A stretch of 50,821 bases of DNA from Bdellovibrionales bacterium RIFOXYC1_FULL_37_79 (GCA_001770015.1 MEQB01000060.1:1-50821), one strand, 5' to 3'. Positions 8,854 to 18,299 are shown, numbered from the stretch's first letter. The notes: a model not told the origin generated them from the sequence alone. Numbers and translations are program-made.

Positions 8854-10146
8854 ATGCAATCACTATATTTACTCAGTCTCATTATTTTATTTTTGTCATC
8901 CAGCTGTACCCAAAATCACCTTCCTACGGGCAACGTCATCTTTATTCATCCCGATGGCACCGGGCTTGGACACTGGAACGCCGCCAGAGCTTATCATGTG
9001 GGGCCAGATAATGATCTGAACTTTGATAAATTATCTCATCTAGCAGCTTATAGATCTCATCAAACTGATATTTTAACCACTTCATCGCATGCCGGTGCCA
9101 CCTCTCATGCTTACGGTATAAAAGTTAAGTACGATTCCTTTGGAATGGACGGCACCACCCCCATTAAATCTTTATCCAATAAACCTTATAGTGTCATGAT
9201 CGAGGCCAAAAACGCCGGGATCAATATCGGTATCATCAATTCCGGCCATCTGGCAGAACCTGGCACGGCAGTCTTTCTAACCACTGTCCCTGATCGCAAA
9301 CTAACCGATCTCATCACTGAACAATTAGTAAATCAAAATGCCAAAGTCATTTTTGGAGGAGGAGAAGAACTATTTTTACCTCCTTTTAAAATTGGTTTTC
9401 ACAAAAAACCGGGTATCCGATCAGATGGAAAAGATATTATTGAATTGGCCATCCAACTCGGCTACAAAGTCATCTACACCCGTGATCAACTTTTAGAACT
9501 ACCTCCAACCACTGCCAAAGTTTTAGGTATTTTTTCCGCCCAGGATTCCTACAATGATAAAACCGAAGAAGATTTAAAAAAAGAAAACCTTACCTGTTAT
9601 CATCCTTCTGCTCCCACTATTGCCCAAATGACCAAGAAGGCATTGGAAATACTGTCATATAACCATAAACAATTTTTTTTAGTCACTGAAGAAGAAGGTA
9701 CTGATAATTTCAGTAATAAAAATAATGCCAGTTGCATGCTGGAGGCCATGAAAAGAGCAGATGACACCGTGGGTGTGGCCCTGAATTTTCTTAAACAAGA
9801 TCCTCGCACCCTTATCTTACTGGCCGCCGATAGTGATGCCGGACACCCAACCACCTACGCCTCCACCACCCTAATGTCCAAAACTGAACCGCTACCCGCC
9901 TCCACCCTCAATGGCGCTCCACTTGACGGAGTGGAAGGTACTCAGACCCTGCCCTTTCTCAGTAAGCCTGATCGTTTTGGTACGACTCTCCCCTTCGGAA
10001 TTGCATGGGTCTCCACCTATGACAATCTGGGGTCCGTTATATCCAAGGCCCATGGTTTTAACGCCAAGTACTTACCAGTCAGTATTCAAAATACCGATAT
10101 TTTCAAACTAATCTTTAAAACTCTTTTTGGCACAAATTTGCCGTAA
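8854..10146 (+). CDS. Alkaline phosphatase family lipoprotein, zinc-site histidines replaced
   Basis: The product aligns by eye along the whole PhoA fold: D34 in HPDGTG (E. coli D51), S78 in TTSSHAGATS (the S102 nucleophile; D101 becomes Ser), NSGHLAEPGTA, FGGGEELF, SAPTIAQMTKKALEIL, E279 (E322), D284 (D327) and D326 (D369). All three zinc-binding histidines are changed: H331 to N288, H370 to S327 and H412 to about N391. The Mg and nucleophile residues remain, so it may use another metal arrangement, have another activity, or be inactive. A short signal ends in FLSSSC, a loose lipobox with Cys18. The gene follows the GT2 gene by 39 bases on the same strand, which hints at a role on a phosphorylated envelope glycan. 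Confidence 0.75.
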   Translation: MQSLYLLSLIILFLSSSCTQNHLPTGNVIFIHPDGTGLGHWNAARAYHVGPDNDLNFDKLSHLAAYRSHQTDILTTSSHAGATSHAYGIKVKYDSFGMDGTTPIKSLSNKPYSVMIEAKNAGINIGIINSGHLAEPGTAVFLTTVPDRKLTDLITEQLVNQNAKVIFGGGEELFLPPFKIGFHKKPGIRSDGKDIIELAIQLGYKVIYTRDQLLELPPTTAKVLGIFSAQDSYNDKTEEDLKKENLTCYHPSAPTIAQMTKKALEILSYNHKQFFLVTEEEGTDNFSNKNNASCMLEAMKRADDTVGVALNFLKQDPRTLILLAADSDAGHPTTYASTTLMSKTEPLPASTLNGAPLDGVEGTQTLPFLSKPDRFGTTLPFGIAWVSTYDNLGSVISKAHGFNAKYLPVSIQNTDIFKLIFKTLFGTNLP

Positions 10147-10228
10147 AACGATCCTTATCAAATTAATTAAATTTCTTATGAAAAAGCCGAAATAGCTTTG
10201 AGATTAATTACGTTAAGGATGACGAAAA

Positions 10229-11776
10229 ATGAAACACAAAAAATATTTTTGGCCTAGTATTGGATTATGTTTAACGCTACTTCTAGGCGTGATGGTCATT
10301 CAAAATCATTTTTCCACTATCACCAATTATCGATCTATTGCCTCCATCGATGATAGTAACTTGCGCTCGAATTTTTTTAATGAAGTAAAAAATATTGAAG
10401 CCATCCTGTTTTCTAATTCTGTTAAAAATGAACAAGAATGCACGACTATCTTTAACCAACTTTATCTTCGTCTTTCTAAAGTTAGAAGCAGGGACATCAC
10501 TATAGATTTCTTGGATGACGAAATGTTTTGGCTTATGGAAACGGGATTCAAATCACAACTTAGGATTCGGGAAATATTAAAAGAACTCGAAGATAAAAAA
10601 GAAAATAAACTGGTTGGCAAGGCCTGTCTTACCGAGCTTAGAAACTTTGCCAGGGCCTTACGATATGCCCAAGATTACGTTGCCACTAAAATGCTTGAAA
10701 CCCCCACCTATCAAAGACCGATAAACGGATACGTCACTCTGGAAGATACTCCTGGTCCCCATTTTTTTATTAATCCTGCTTACCAGGATAAGTTTAAATC
10801 GTGGAGGGATTTAGAATCAGGCGATATTATCGTTTCCCGGGGCAATGCCTTCACCAGTGCAGCTATTGCTAGATTCACCGCCGTTGAAACCCAATTTAGT
10901 CACCTTTCCCTGGTTTACAAAGACGGTGACAATCTCTTTACCAGCGAGGCCCATATTGAAATAGGTAATGTAGCCGCTCCATTTTCCAGTCACATAGAGG
11001 AAGAAAATTCACGCACAGTGGTCTATCGCTTCAATAATCCGGAAATTGCTAAAAGGGCCGCTAAAATAATGTATAACCGAATCTATGATAGAAATTCAGC
11101 CGATGACAATATTCCCTATGATTTTGGAATGGATTTATCAGATCATAAAATGCTATTTTGCAGTGAAGTTGCTCATCAAGGTTTTAAACTGGCCGACCCC
11201 AATACGTTTATACCCAAATATACTTCCGCATTTGATCGCTCACTTTTAACTTTTTTACAACAAGTAGGAATTAAAGTTAACCAAGATAATATCGATACAT
11301 TTCAGGCCTTTGCTCCTGGAGACATAGAGTTTGACACACGTTTTGATATGATCGCTGAATGGAAAAATTTTGATAAGCTGAAAGAATCAAGGGTCAAGGA
11401 TGTGGTCCTAACTAAAATCTTTGAATGGATTAAAAACAAGAAGTATACCTTCAAACCAGATATCTTAACCCACCTAACTAGTGACACCTTTTTTATTGGT
11501 AGAAGAACTCCTTTAATCCAAAAGCTTTTTAAAAAACACTTTCCCAAAAATATGAATTCAAAACAAATTGCAGCATTTCGGGCGCTGGATAAAGTAGGTG
11601 CTATTTTACAAAAGAAAATTGAGAACAAAGAACAGGCCAACCAGACGGTACTCACTCCCATTGAGATGTTTGAGATTTTAGAAAATTATCGAAAAGAAGA
11701 CCTCTTGAAGGCACAAGCAAATGGGCCAGCACAAAGCGATTTTCATTTTTGGCTCGTTCCTCCTACCAAAAAATAA
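10229..11776 (+). CDS. YiiX/YebB-like NlpC/P60-superfamily cysteine hydrolase
   Basis: The 515-residue protein has an N-terminal membrane anchor or signal (PSIGLCLTLLLGVMVI) and a permuted papain-fold domain in its middle. The diagnostic order is SGDIIVSRG, then FSHLSLVY with the catalytic His (H225), then YDFGMD and LFCSEVAHQG with the catalytic Cys (C311). In permuted NlpC/P60 (YiiX/LRAT-like) proteins His precedes Cys exactly this way. Such enzymes hydrolyse amide or ester bonds in cell-wall peptides or lipids. The N- and C-terminal 180-residue flanks are not recognisable. A TAAGGA precedes the ATG. It follows the phosphatase gene by 82 bases and may be co-transcribed. Confidence 0.78.
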   Translation: MKHKKYFWPSIGLCLTLLLGVMVIQNHFSTITNYRSIASIDDSNLRSNFFNEVKNIEAILFSNSVKNEQECTTIFNQLYLRLSKVRSRDITIDFLDDEMFWLMETGFKSQLRIREILKELEDKKENKLVGKACLTELRNFARALRYAQDYVATKMLETPTYQRPINGYVTLEDTPGPHFFINPAYQDKFKSWRDLESGDIIVSRGNAFTSAAIARFTAVETQFSHLSLVYKDGDNLFTSEAHIEIGNVAAPFSSHIEEENSRTVVYRFNNPEIAKRAAKIMYNRIYDRNSADDNIPYDFGMDLSDHKMLFCSEVAHQGFKLADPNTFIPKYTSAFDRSLLTFLQQVGIKVNQDNIDTFQAFAPGDIEFDTRFDMIAEWKNFDKLKESRVKDVVLTKIFEWIKNKKYTFKPDILTHLTSDTFFIGRRTPLIQKLFKKHFPKNMNSKQIAAFRALDKVGAILQKKIENKEQANQTVLTPIEMFEILENYRKEDLLKAQANGPAQSDFHFWLVPPTKK

Positions 11777-11944
11777 TCAGCTATCTACTTGATTTTAAAT
11801 GAATGAACCATCTCAAGCGGTGCGCGTTAGAACCCAGCATCATTTCTGACACCTCATAACATACGATAACTACATATTTAAACTTGGCATTTGATTTGCT
11901 TGTATCTATTTATCGAATGGCAGTAGTCACAAAAAGGAGACTAT

Positions 11945-12169
11945 ATGAAAAAAGAACTTTTGTTAATTTCAACCATTACCATACTTTGTTCTATATCTAT
12001 TGTTTTTGCTTCCCTGGATTACACTAAGGTTGAAAATCTCAAGTTAAGAAAAATAGATGGATCGATACAGGCCAAACATAAAATTTATAAAACGCTGGGT
12101 GGTATCATGAACCAAACCAAAAATCTTAGACAATATAAAGTAGCAGGCGTATCTAACAGTGATTTATAA
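11945..12169 (+). CDS. Small exported protein (74 aa), unknown
   Basis: The ATG follows a strong AAAGGAG. Residues 1-22 form a signal peptide (ELLLISTITILCSISIVFA then SL), leaving a basic mature peptide of about 52 residues (LKLRKIDGSIQAKHKIYKTL). The excellent ribosome site and the strong terminator 23 bases after the stop show that this is a real, independently transcribed gene. No family is recognised. It could be a small periplasmic or secreted factor. Confidence 0.65.
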   Translation: MKKELLLISTITILCSISIVFASLDYTKVENLKLRKIDGSIQAKHKIYKTLGGIMNQTKNLRQYKVAGVSNSDL

Positions 12170-12192
12170 TATCACATCAACTCTGTCTTTTT

Positions 12193-12222
12193 AAAAAGGC
12201 CTTTTCATTAAAGGCCTTTTTT
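12193..12222. terminator. Bidirectional intrinsic terminator
   Basis: AAAAAGGCCTTT (12193-12204) and AAAGGCCTTTTT (12210-12221) form a perfect 12-bp stem with a TCATT loop, with T- and A-runs on the two sides. It serves the 74-aa gene on the plus strand and overlaps the stop codon of the converging ABC exporter gene. The same AAAAGGCCTTT core is reused at 19756. Confidence 0.9.
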
Positions 12223-13942
12223 ATATCTCCGTTTCTTGTAACCTCACCTCGCTCCAAACATGCTCTAGGTTGGGTAAATTGATTTCCTTCAACGTACCAT
12301 CACTCATCAGCAGAATTCTATCAGCTTGCTTTGCCGTACTCACCCGATGAGTGACAATGATCGAGCAGCAGTTTTGATGGTTTTCATTAAACTGTTTCCA
12401 AAAATCACTTTCCGTCTGGGCATCCATACTGGCCGTACAATCATCCATTAAAAGCAATTGGGGTTTTCTTATAATCGTACGGGCAATGGCCAATCTTTGT
12501 TTTTGTCCCCCCGACAATAGGGAACCCTTGGCCCCTACGAGCGTATCTATCCCCTTTTGAAAGGATTTTATTTCTTTTTCGAGCAAGGAATTTTTTACAG
12601 CATCGCTTATGGACTCTTCCATAAAATCATCCCCGAGCACAATATTTCTTCTGATCGATTCAGAAAATAATATATTTTCCTGCCTGACATGGCCTAAATA
12701 TTTTAAAAAAGAATTTCTGGAAATGTTCTCCATCGGCAGACTATTGACCAGCATTTCACCACCAGTTGGCACTAAATTTCTAGATATAAGTTCAAGCAGC
12801 GTGGTTTTTCCACAGCCAACCGCTCCCATAATGGCAATCTTTTCTCCTTTTTGGATCTTAAAACTAATACTCTTTAAAATGCTCTCTTGCACATCCTCGT
12901 ATTTAAAAGAAACATTTTTAAATTCCAATTCTTTAAACTCATCTAACTTCTCTCCCATGTCTCCATCAGACAAGTTACATTGGGTTTCATCAATGTTCAT
13001 CAATCTCTCAACATATTGAAAAATTTGTTTGGAAGAGGCCCAAAAAAAACTCAGGGTATAAATGGGGTCAATGAGATTTTTTAAATACATCAGAAACATT
13101 AAAAGGGTGCCCAGAGTAATCTCGCCCTTGCTGACATAGAAACTCCCTATAAGAATCACCACCACCGTACCGAAATGATTCACCATCATGGTAAAAAAAT
13201 GCACCAATTGATTAACCTTTAAAAATTTCTTTTCTTTATTAATCCTATCCGCAATGGCGTTTTGATATTGCTGGTATTGATACTGTTCACTCAAGGTGGT
13301 TTTTACGACTTTGATCCCCGAAAAACAGGCCTCCAAAATATTATTACATCTTGAAATGCTTTTTTGTTTCTCATCAGTATAACGTAAGATTTTTTCCTCC
13401 AATTTATGCATTATATAAACCAGAAGAGGTAGTGGTAGGAAGGTAAAAAATGTCAATTTAACCGAGTAGGAAAACATCACACTTAAGGAAAAGGATAAAA
13501 TTAAAATGGCTTCCAGCGGTCTGAAGATTCCCGAGCAAGAATACCAACAAATTCTTACCCAGCTCCCATCCAAATCATCAGTCAGTCTGGTAATCAGATC
13601 ACCCGTTTTAAATTTTATAAAAAAACTATTGGCCTTTTTGGTCAAGGTTTGAAAATAATTATTTCTCATCCAGGCCGTATAAAGACCATTCATGGTGGCC
13701 CTAAGCAGAGGCAGTGCCTCCCATAAAATCTCCCGGACAAGAGATAAAAGCAAAAAGAAGAAGACCAGTTTATAAGCATGATCAACCTGATAGTCTTTAG
13801 ACAATTCATCAATGACAAATTTTAAAAAAAGTGGATAACTAATTTTAGTAGCAATGGTTAATATCGTGAAAAGAGTAATAAATAATAGCGCCAGCTTGGT
13901 GCGTTTCCAATAAGTCCAAAACCATTTAAAATATTTTAACAT
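12221..13942 (-). CDS. ABC exporter half-transporter (degenerate Walker B subunit)
   Basis: The 573-residue protein has an N-terminal six-helix exporter membrane domain (about residues 15-300) and a C-terminal ATPase domain. Walker A is GAVGCGKTT, the signature LLSGGQKQR is canonical, the H-loop is VTHRVS, but Walker B reads LLLMDD with Asp in place of the catalytic Glu. That is typical of the catalytically weak half of heterodimeric exporters such as BmrC/BmrD or TM287/288. Its start overlaps the end of the upstream partner gene by seven bases. A heterodimer exporting a lipid, drug or peptide across the inner membrane is inferred. Confidence 0.88.
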   Translation of the reverse strand: MLKYFKWFWTYWKRTKLALLFITLFTILTIATKISYPLFLKFVIDELSKDYQVDHAYKLVFFFLLLSLVREILWEALPLLRATMNGLYTAWMRNNYFQTLTKKANSFFIKFKTGDLITRLTDDLDGSWVRICWYSCSGIFRPLEAILILSFSLSVMFSYSVKLTFFTFLPLPLLVYIMHKLEEKILRYTDEKQKSISRCNNILEACFSGIKVVKTTLSEQYQYQQYQNAIADRINKEKKFLKVNQLVHFFTMMVNHFGTVVVILIGSFYVSKGEITLGTLLMFLMYLKNLIDPIYTLSFFWASSKQIFQYVERLMNIDETQCNLSDGDMGEKLDEFKELEFKNVSFKYEDVQESILKSISFKIQKGEKIAIMGAVGCGKTTLLELISRNLVPTGGEMLVNSLPMENISRNSFLKYLGHVRQENILFSESIRRNIVLGDDFMEESISDAVKNSLLEKEIKSFQKGIDTLVGAKGSLLSGGQKQRLAIARTIIRKPQLLLMDDCTASMDAQTESDFWKQFNENHQNCCSIIVTHRVSTAKQADRILLMSDGTLKEINLPNLEHVWSEVRLQETEI

Positions 13943-15741
13943 AATTCACCTTCCGGTTTAAAAGACAAATTATGTTGTTCACCTAGCTGTTTATAATAAA
14001 ATCCACTATAAACCCCTTTGGCATTTAATAACTCCTCATGCGTACCCATTTCTTTGATGACCCCGTCTTTTAAAACAATAATCTTATCCGCTTTTGCAAT
14101 GGTAGATAACCGGTGTGCCACCATGATACAGGTACGATTTTTCCTTAATTGCTCCAAACTTTTTTGAATAAGCATTTCCGTATAGGGATCAATGGAGCTG
14201 GTGGCTTCATCCAAAATGAGCAGTTCAGGAGAAAAACATAAGGCCCGGGCAAATGAGAGAAGTTGTCTTTCACCAAAAGACAGGTTCCCTCCATCCTCGG
14301 CCAGATCGGAATAAAATTGATTGGGCATTTTGGAAATAAAATCATAGGCCATCACATCTCTGGCCGATTGAATAACTCTTGCAGGCTCAATATCCTCTCG
14401 AAAAACCCTTATATTATCCAGGGCATTGCCGGGAAATAAATAAATATCTTGTAGCACTAGCCCCATAAATGATCGCAGGTTTTCCTTTTTTAAATGTTTT
14501 ATATCCTTGCCATCTATAAGGATTCTCCCCTCTATGGGCTCATAAAACCTGGTTAGAAGTGATAACAAAGTCGTCTTTCCACATCCAGTGGGGCCAACCA
14601 AGGCAATGGTTTCACCCTTTTTAATTTCAAAGGAGATATTTTTTAAAACACTTTCACCTTCCTTGTAGTGAAAGCTGACGTTTTGAAATTCTATATTCTT
14701 ACAAAACGCAGAAAGGGTCTCATACTTGGCCAGTTTTCCTTCTTCACTTGGAGTATCTAAAATATCAAAAATCTTATCAGCAGCGCCAAAAGATCTTTGA
14801 ATTTCACCAATTTGTTCGGAAATCATCACCAATGGTTGGATGGAATTACTTATATATTGAATAAACAGCCAAACTGTACCTATCGTGATGGCCTCTTGTT
14901 TGACCCAACCTACACTTTCATAAAGAATATAAGCAATAATAAGATTGGGGGTTAACATTAAAAAAAACCAAATCGCACTTCTAATGGCATGAATTTTTGC
15001 GGAATATTTCCATCTTTGTTCATTGATTTTTTTAAATTTCTCTATCCCCCAATTGATATTACATAACCCTCGAAGGGTGGGGATGCCTTTTATATATTCA
15101 CTCAAAAAGCCGGTTATCTCTGCATAAATATCCCGTTCCTTCCTAAACATGGGCCTCATTTTTTTGAAAATCAGTAAGGATCCCAGCGTAAAAACCGGAA
15201 TAATTGAAGTCGTAAGCCAGGCAAATTTGGGATTAATAGAAAACATAACCACAAAGGAGATCAAAATATTTAAAACTGCCCATAGGACTTGGAGTCCAAT
15301 CGAGGAAAAGAGCATAAAGAGCTGCTCGCAATCCGACTCGATTCTACTAATCAGCTTACCTGTATTATATTTGTCAAAAAAAGGAATCCCCAACGTGAAA
15401 ATATGACTAAGCATTTTCTTTTTTATATTGGACACGATTTCTATGCCCATGAAACCAACAATCAGTTGTTGAATAAATTCCACGGCCACACTTAAAAAAA
15501 GAATACATAAATAAATCAAGGCTATTTGGAATATTAAATCATTATTTTTGGCAGGAATGGCCTTATCCACCAGTTCTCTGAATATAAGCGGTAACAGGGC
15601 CCCCAGACCGGTTGACACTAAAACCCCCAGGATGGATAAACTAATAGAAAGCTGATGTTCTTTAAAAAAGGGGGCAATTTTTTTAAAAGTAGAAAATTTT
15701 ATTTTCCGCTTTTGCTCAACATCATCAATTGTTATAATCAT
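13936..15741 (-). CDS. ABC exporter half-transporter (catalytic subunit, degenerate signature)
   Basis: This is the partner of the following ABC gene: a six-helix exporter membrane domain, then an ATPase with Walker A GPTGCGKTT, Walker B LLILDEATSS with the catalytic Glu, and H-loop VAHRLS. Its signature motif is NLSFGERQ rather than LSGGQ. Paired with the Asp-type Walker B of the other subunit this makes one degenerate and one consensus ATP site. The start is taken at the ATG at 15741, which has AAGG upstream (601 residues). A TTG at 15777 would add 12 residues but has no ribosome site. This is the first gene of the pair. The substrate is unknown. Confidence 0.88.
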   Translation of the reverse strand: MIITIDDVEQKRKIKFSTFKKIAPFFKEHQLSISLSILGVLVSTGLGALLPLIFRELVDKAIPAKNNDLIFQIALIYLCILFLSVAVEFIQQLIVGFMGIEIVSNIKKKMLSHIFTLGIPFFDKYNTGKLISRIESDCEQLFMLFSSIGLQVLWAVLNILISFVVMFSINPKFAWLTTSIIPVFTLGSLLIFKKMRPMFRKERDIYAEITGFLSEYIKGIPTLRGLCNINWGIEKFKKINEQRWKYSAKIHAIRSAIWFFLMLTPNLIIAYILYESVGWVKQEAITIGTVWLFIQYISNSIQPLVMISEQIGEIQRSFGAADKIFDILDTPSEEGKLAKYETLSAFCKNIEFQNVSFHYKEGESVLKNISFEIKKGETIALVGPTGCGKTTLLSLLTRFYEPIEGRILIDGKDIKHLKKENLRSFMGLVLQDIYLFPGNALDNIRVFREDIEPARVIQSARDVMAYDFISKMPNQFYSDLAEDGGNLSFGERQLLSFARALCFSPELLILDEATSSIDPYTEMLIQKSLEQLRKNRTCIMVAHRLSTIAKADKIIVLKDGVIKEMGTHEELLNAKGVYSGFYYKQLGEQHNLSFKPEGELC

Positions 15742-15832
15742 ATTACCTTGAGTTTGAACGCTTTTTACCAAAACCAAATACTAAATTAATTAATGTGGTT
15801 TGTTAATCAAATTGTAAATATAACTCTATCAT

Positions 15833-17743
15833 TTAAGCAGCTTGCAAAGACGCTAAGGGGTGACTCAAATGTTGAAAATATAAAGTATTATGCGCATTTA
15901 AAATAATGATTTTCCCCTGTCTGGCACCCTTTTTTAGCAAATCTCTTGCAATGATCTGTTGATAAGCTTTGGTTATCAATTCAATCTCATTTTGAGTTAA
16001 AACATTTTTACTTCCGTGCAAAAGTAAATCATAAGTGGTTGTAAACGGCCCGTCAGCGGTCTTTGCAGGATTTATTCTAACTGCAATGGTGATTTGATTA
16101 AACTTTTTGGGATGGATTTTTTCTTTGGTAAATCCCATTACCTTTTTTCTAATTTCTTTTTCTAAACTCTCTCCATCAGAAATAAGAGAGGCCACTAAAT
16201 TATCAGGGATCCTAGCACCACTTACAAAAGTTGGCGGTAAAAAAACCAATCGATACTTTCCCGGTTTTTGCTGTGCCAGCATCGACACAAATTCTTCCTG
16301 CTTAACGTGAGTAAGTGCTACCCTTGGATAAAAAATGCCTTCGTCTCCTGAAGAAATGACTTCTTCCACTCCCATTTTTCCGCTCCCAAAGATTTCTTTT
16401 TGATTTTCAGAAAATGCCCTATTTAATTCATCTACCATTTTAGAGGCATTCAGGCCTCTTTCTTTAATCAAAGCTAACATCTCCTCCGACAACTCCTCGC
16501 CGGTTTTATCAGAAGCATCAAGTACCAACCGAATAAAATCATTTTGTAAATCTACCAACACACTGGCCCCAATCCGTCGGAAGTCAAAGCTTACCACACC
16601 TACATCTTTGATATTTTCAAAATGCCAATCATCGATTTGTTTTTCTACAAAAACCGGGGGTGCAAAAAAGTCAATCTTTTCAAAATAGCGCATTAATATC
16701 TTGTATTCTTCGTCGGTTAATTGATACTGAAATAAATGAGTCATTCCAGCATTGATATCATCAAATTTTCCTTGTGCTTTTCGGAAAATATCCATAGTTT
16801 CCACCGAGAAAACAAAGCGATCAGTTGACTTATATGGTTTAATAATTCCCTTTTCGACCAAATGAGGATAATTCCCAACGTCGGTTTGTAATTTATCTAT
16901 ATTAGAAACCTCCTTTGTGATGAATTCAACCGTTTCTTCATAACCTTCTCCCGCATCCGAATATCTAACAATCGAAGGCAGATTAAATGATTGTTTTTTA
17001 AATATCTTACGGGCCCTTCTGGCAGACAGATAGGCTTTCCAAGGACTCGTCCCCATACCAGACAAAAACCAAAAAGCCGGATCATCCAAGCCTTCACCAA
17101 AACCTTTAGCAAGTTTATGAAAATCCAGTGCAATCATTTTTGCCTTAAAATCCTTGATGGTTACTTGATATGCATAATTTATTATCTGGTGCATAATCTT
17201 ATCATCGGTAGTATTTACAACCAAGCGCAGAGATTTCCAATCCAAATAGGTATCCACTAATTTTAAATAATTATTCGCTCCCATTTGATTTTCACTCACC
17301 GCTTTTTGAATATTATTCCACAACAAAGTTCTGAAATATTTATTGATCGAAAAAGAAATATTTTTATCGAGAAAAAATTTATCATTCATGGTCTTCATGA
17401 TTGAATTTTCAAATTCCAAATAATATTCGTTCTTACTCATGACTGGATCATCACCATAAATATAACGAGTAACATAAGGTGTATTGTTACTATCTTTAAA
17501 CGTCTCTTTAAATTCCAAATCAACATTTTCTAAAAATTTTAAGACCTTGGGGCCACGGAGAAGCTCTCTTCTTTCCTCCAAAGAGAGTTTTTCTTGGACT
17601 AAAAACCTGACCAGTTCAGGACAAGTGTACGAGGTGCTATCGGAGGCCAAGAGCCGAAAACCAGTCTGTTCAACCTCATTAAACGTACTAATCGAGAAAA
17701 CCAGAAAAATGAAAAGAAATAAATTAATTTTGAAAGTTTTCAT
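15833..17743 (-). CDS. Large exported protein of unknown function (636 aa)
   Basis: The start is a good ATG after AAGGG and opens a signal peptide (MKTFKINLFLFIFLVFSIS), so the protein is exported. The remaining 600 residues are mixed alpha/beta with few cysteines. I see no catalytic motif, repeat or membrane segment after the signal. Segments such as GMGTSPWKAYLSARRARKIF and PTFVSGARIPDNLVASLISD look well structured. It lies between the ABC exporter pair (55 bp upstream end to end) and a CheY-like gene, all on the same strand, but a shared operon is not certain. I do not recognise the family. Confidence 0.75.
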   Translation of the reverse strand: MKTFKINLFLFIFLVFSISTFNEVEQTGFRLLASDSTSYTCPELVRFLVQEKLSLEERRELLRGPKVLKFLENVDLEFKETFKDSNNTPYVTRYIYGDDPVMSKNEYYLEFENSIMKTMNDKFFLDKNISFSINKYFRTLLWNNIQKAVSENQMGANNYLKLVDTYLDWKSLRLVVNTTDDKIMHQIINYAYQVTIKDFKAKMIALDFHKLAKGFGEGLDDPAFWFLSGMGTSPWKAYLSARRARKIFKKQSFNLPSIVRYSDAGEGYEETVEFITKEVSNIDKLQTDVGNYPHLVEKGIIKPYKSTDRFVFSVETMDIFRKAQGKFDDINAGMTHLFQYQLTDEEYKILMRYFEKIDFFAPPVFVEKQIDDWHFENIKDVGVVSFDFRRIGASVLVDLQNDFIRLVLDASDKTGEELSEEMLALIKERGLNASKMVDELNRAFSENQKEIFGSGKMGVEEVISSGDEGIFYPRVALTHVKQEEFVSMLAQQKPGKYRLVFLPPTFVSGARIPDNLVASLISDGESLEKEIRKKVMGFTKEKIHPKKFNQITIAVRINPAKTADGPFTTTYDLLLHGSKNVLTQNEIELITKAYQQIIARDLLKKGARQGKIIILNAHNTLYFQHLSHPLASLQAA

Positions 17744-17763
17744 TAACCCTTTTTGAAAAGTAA

Positions 17764-18156
17764 TTAAAATTTAAAAATCTTTCTAATTTTTTCTTCCAAG
17801 GTAGGAGGTGTAAACGGCTTGGCAATATAGTTGGTAACCCCAGCCGATATGGCGACCACGACTTGCTCTTTTTCGCTTTCAGCTGTAATCATCAGAAAAG
17901 GGGTCTTAGCATAATCGGTACTGGCCCGTACCAGTTTTAATAGTTCCAGTCCTGTCATATTAGGCATATTCCAATCTGAAACAATAAATTGATAGGGATC
18001 TTTTCTTTCAGTCGCCTCTTGCAGCATTTGCCAGGCCTCTTTTCCATCTTTAGCTGTTTTAATATTTTTAAACCCGATATTTTGAAGCATTCTACTGATT
18101 ATTTTTACCATAGTCGGCATATCATCAATAACGAGTACCTTCATCTCAAAATTCAT
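17764..18156 (-). CDS. CheY-like single-domain response regulator
   Basis: The 130-residue protein is a stand-alone receiver domain. The acidic pocket is D11-D12, the phospho-acceptor is D61 (IVSDWNMPNMTG), the switch Thr is T91 (LMITAES) and the conserved Lys is K113 (IAKPF). SDWNMP and TPFLMITAE closely follow chemotaxis CheY, which binds the flagellar switch. No kinase or flagellar gene is adjacent, so it may act in chemotaxis, gliding or another phosphorelay. An AGGAG eight bases before the ATG fixes the start. Confidence 0.88.
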   Translation of the reverse strand: MNFEMKVLVIDDMPTMVKIISRMLQNIGFKNIKTAKDGKEAWQMLQEATERKDPYQFIVSDWNMPNMTGLELLKLVRASTDYAKTPFLMITAESEKEQVVVAISAGVTNYIAKPFTPPTLEEKIRKIFKF

Positions 18157-18227
18157 GTTGGGGGCTCCTGTTTTTTATAAAAAACACACTCATAAAATAA
18201 TAACAAGAATTTAAAAAATAGGACATG

Positions 18228-18248
18228 AAAAACCAATGGTTTTTTTTT
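18228..18248 (-). terminator. Possible terminator after the OmpA-like lipoprotein gene
   Basis: AAAAACC (18228-18234) pairs with GGTTTTT (18238-18244) across a 3-nt loop. In the minus direction the stem ends in five T. It lies about 50 bases beyond the stop of the upstream lipoprotein gene and before the CheY-like gene. The stem is short, so confidence is modest. Confidence 0.35.
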
Positions 18249-18299
18249 GATTATATTTTTTAAACCTCATGTATAATACCGGATATTATTGGTCAGGGA

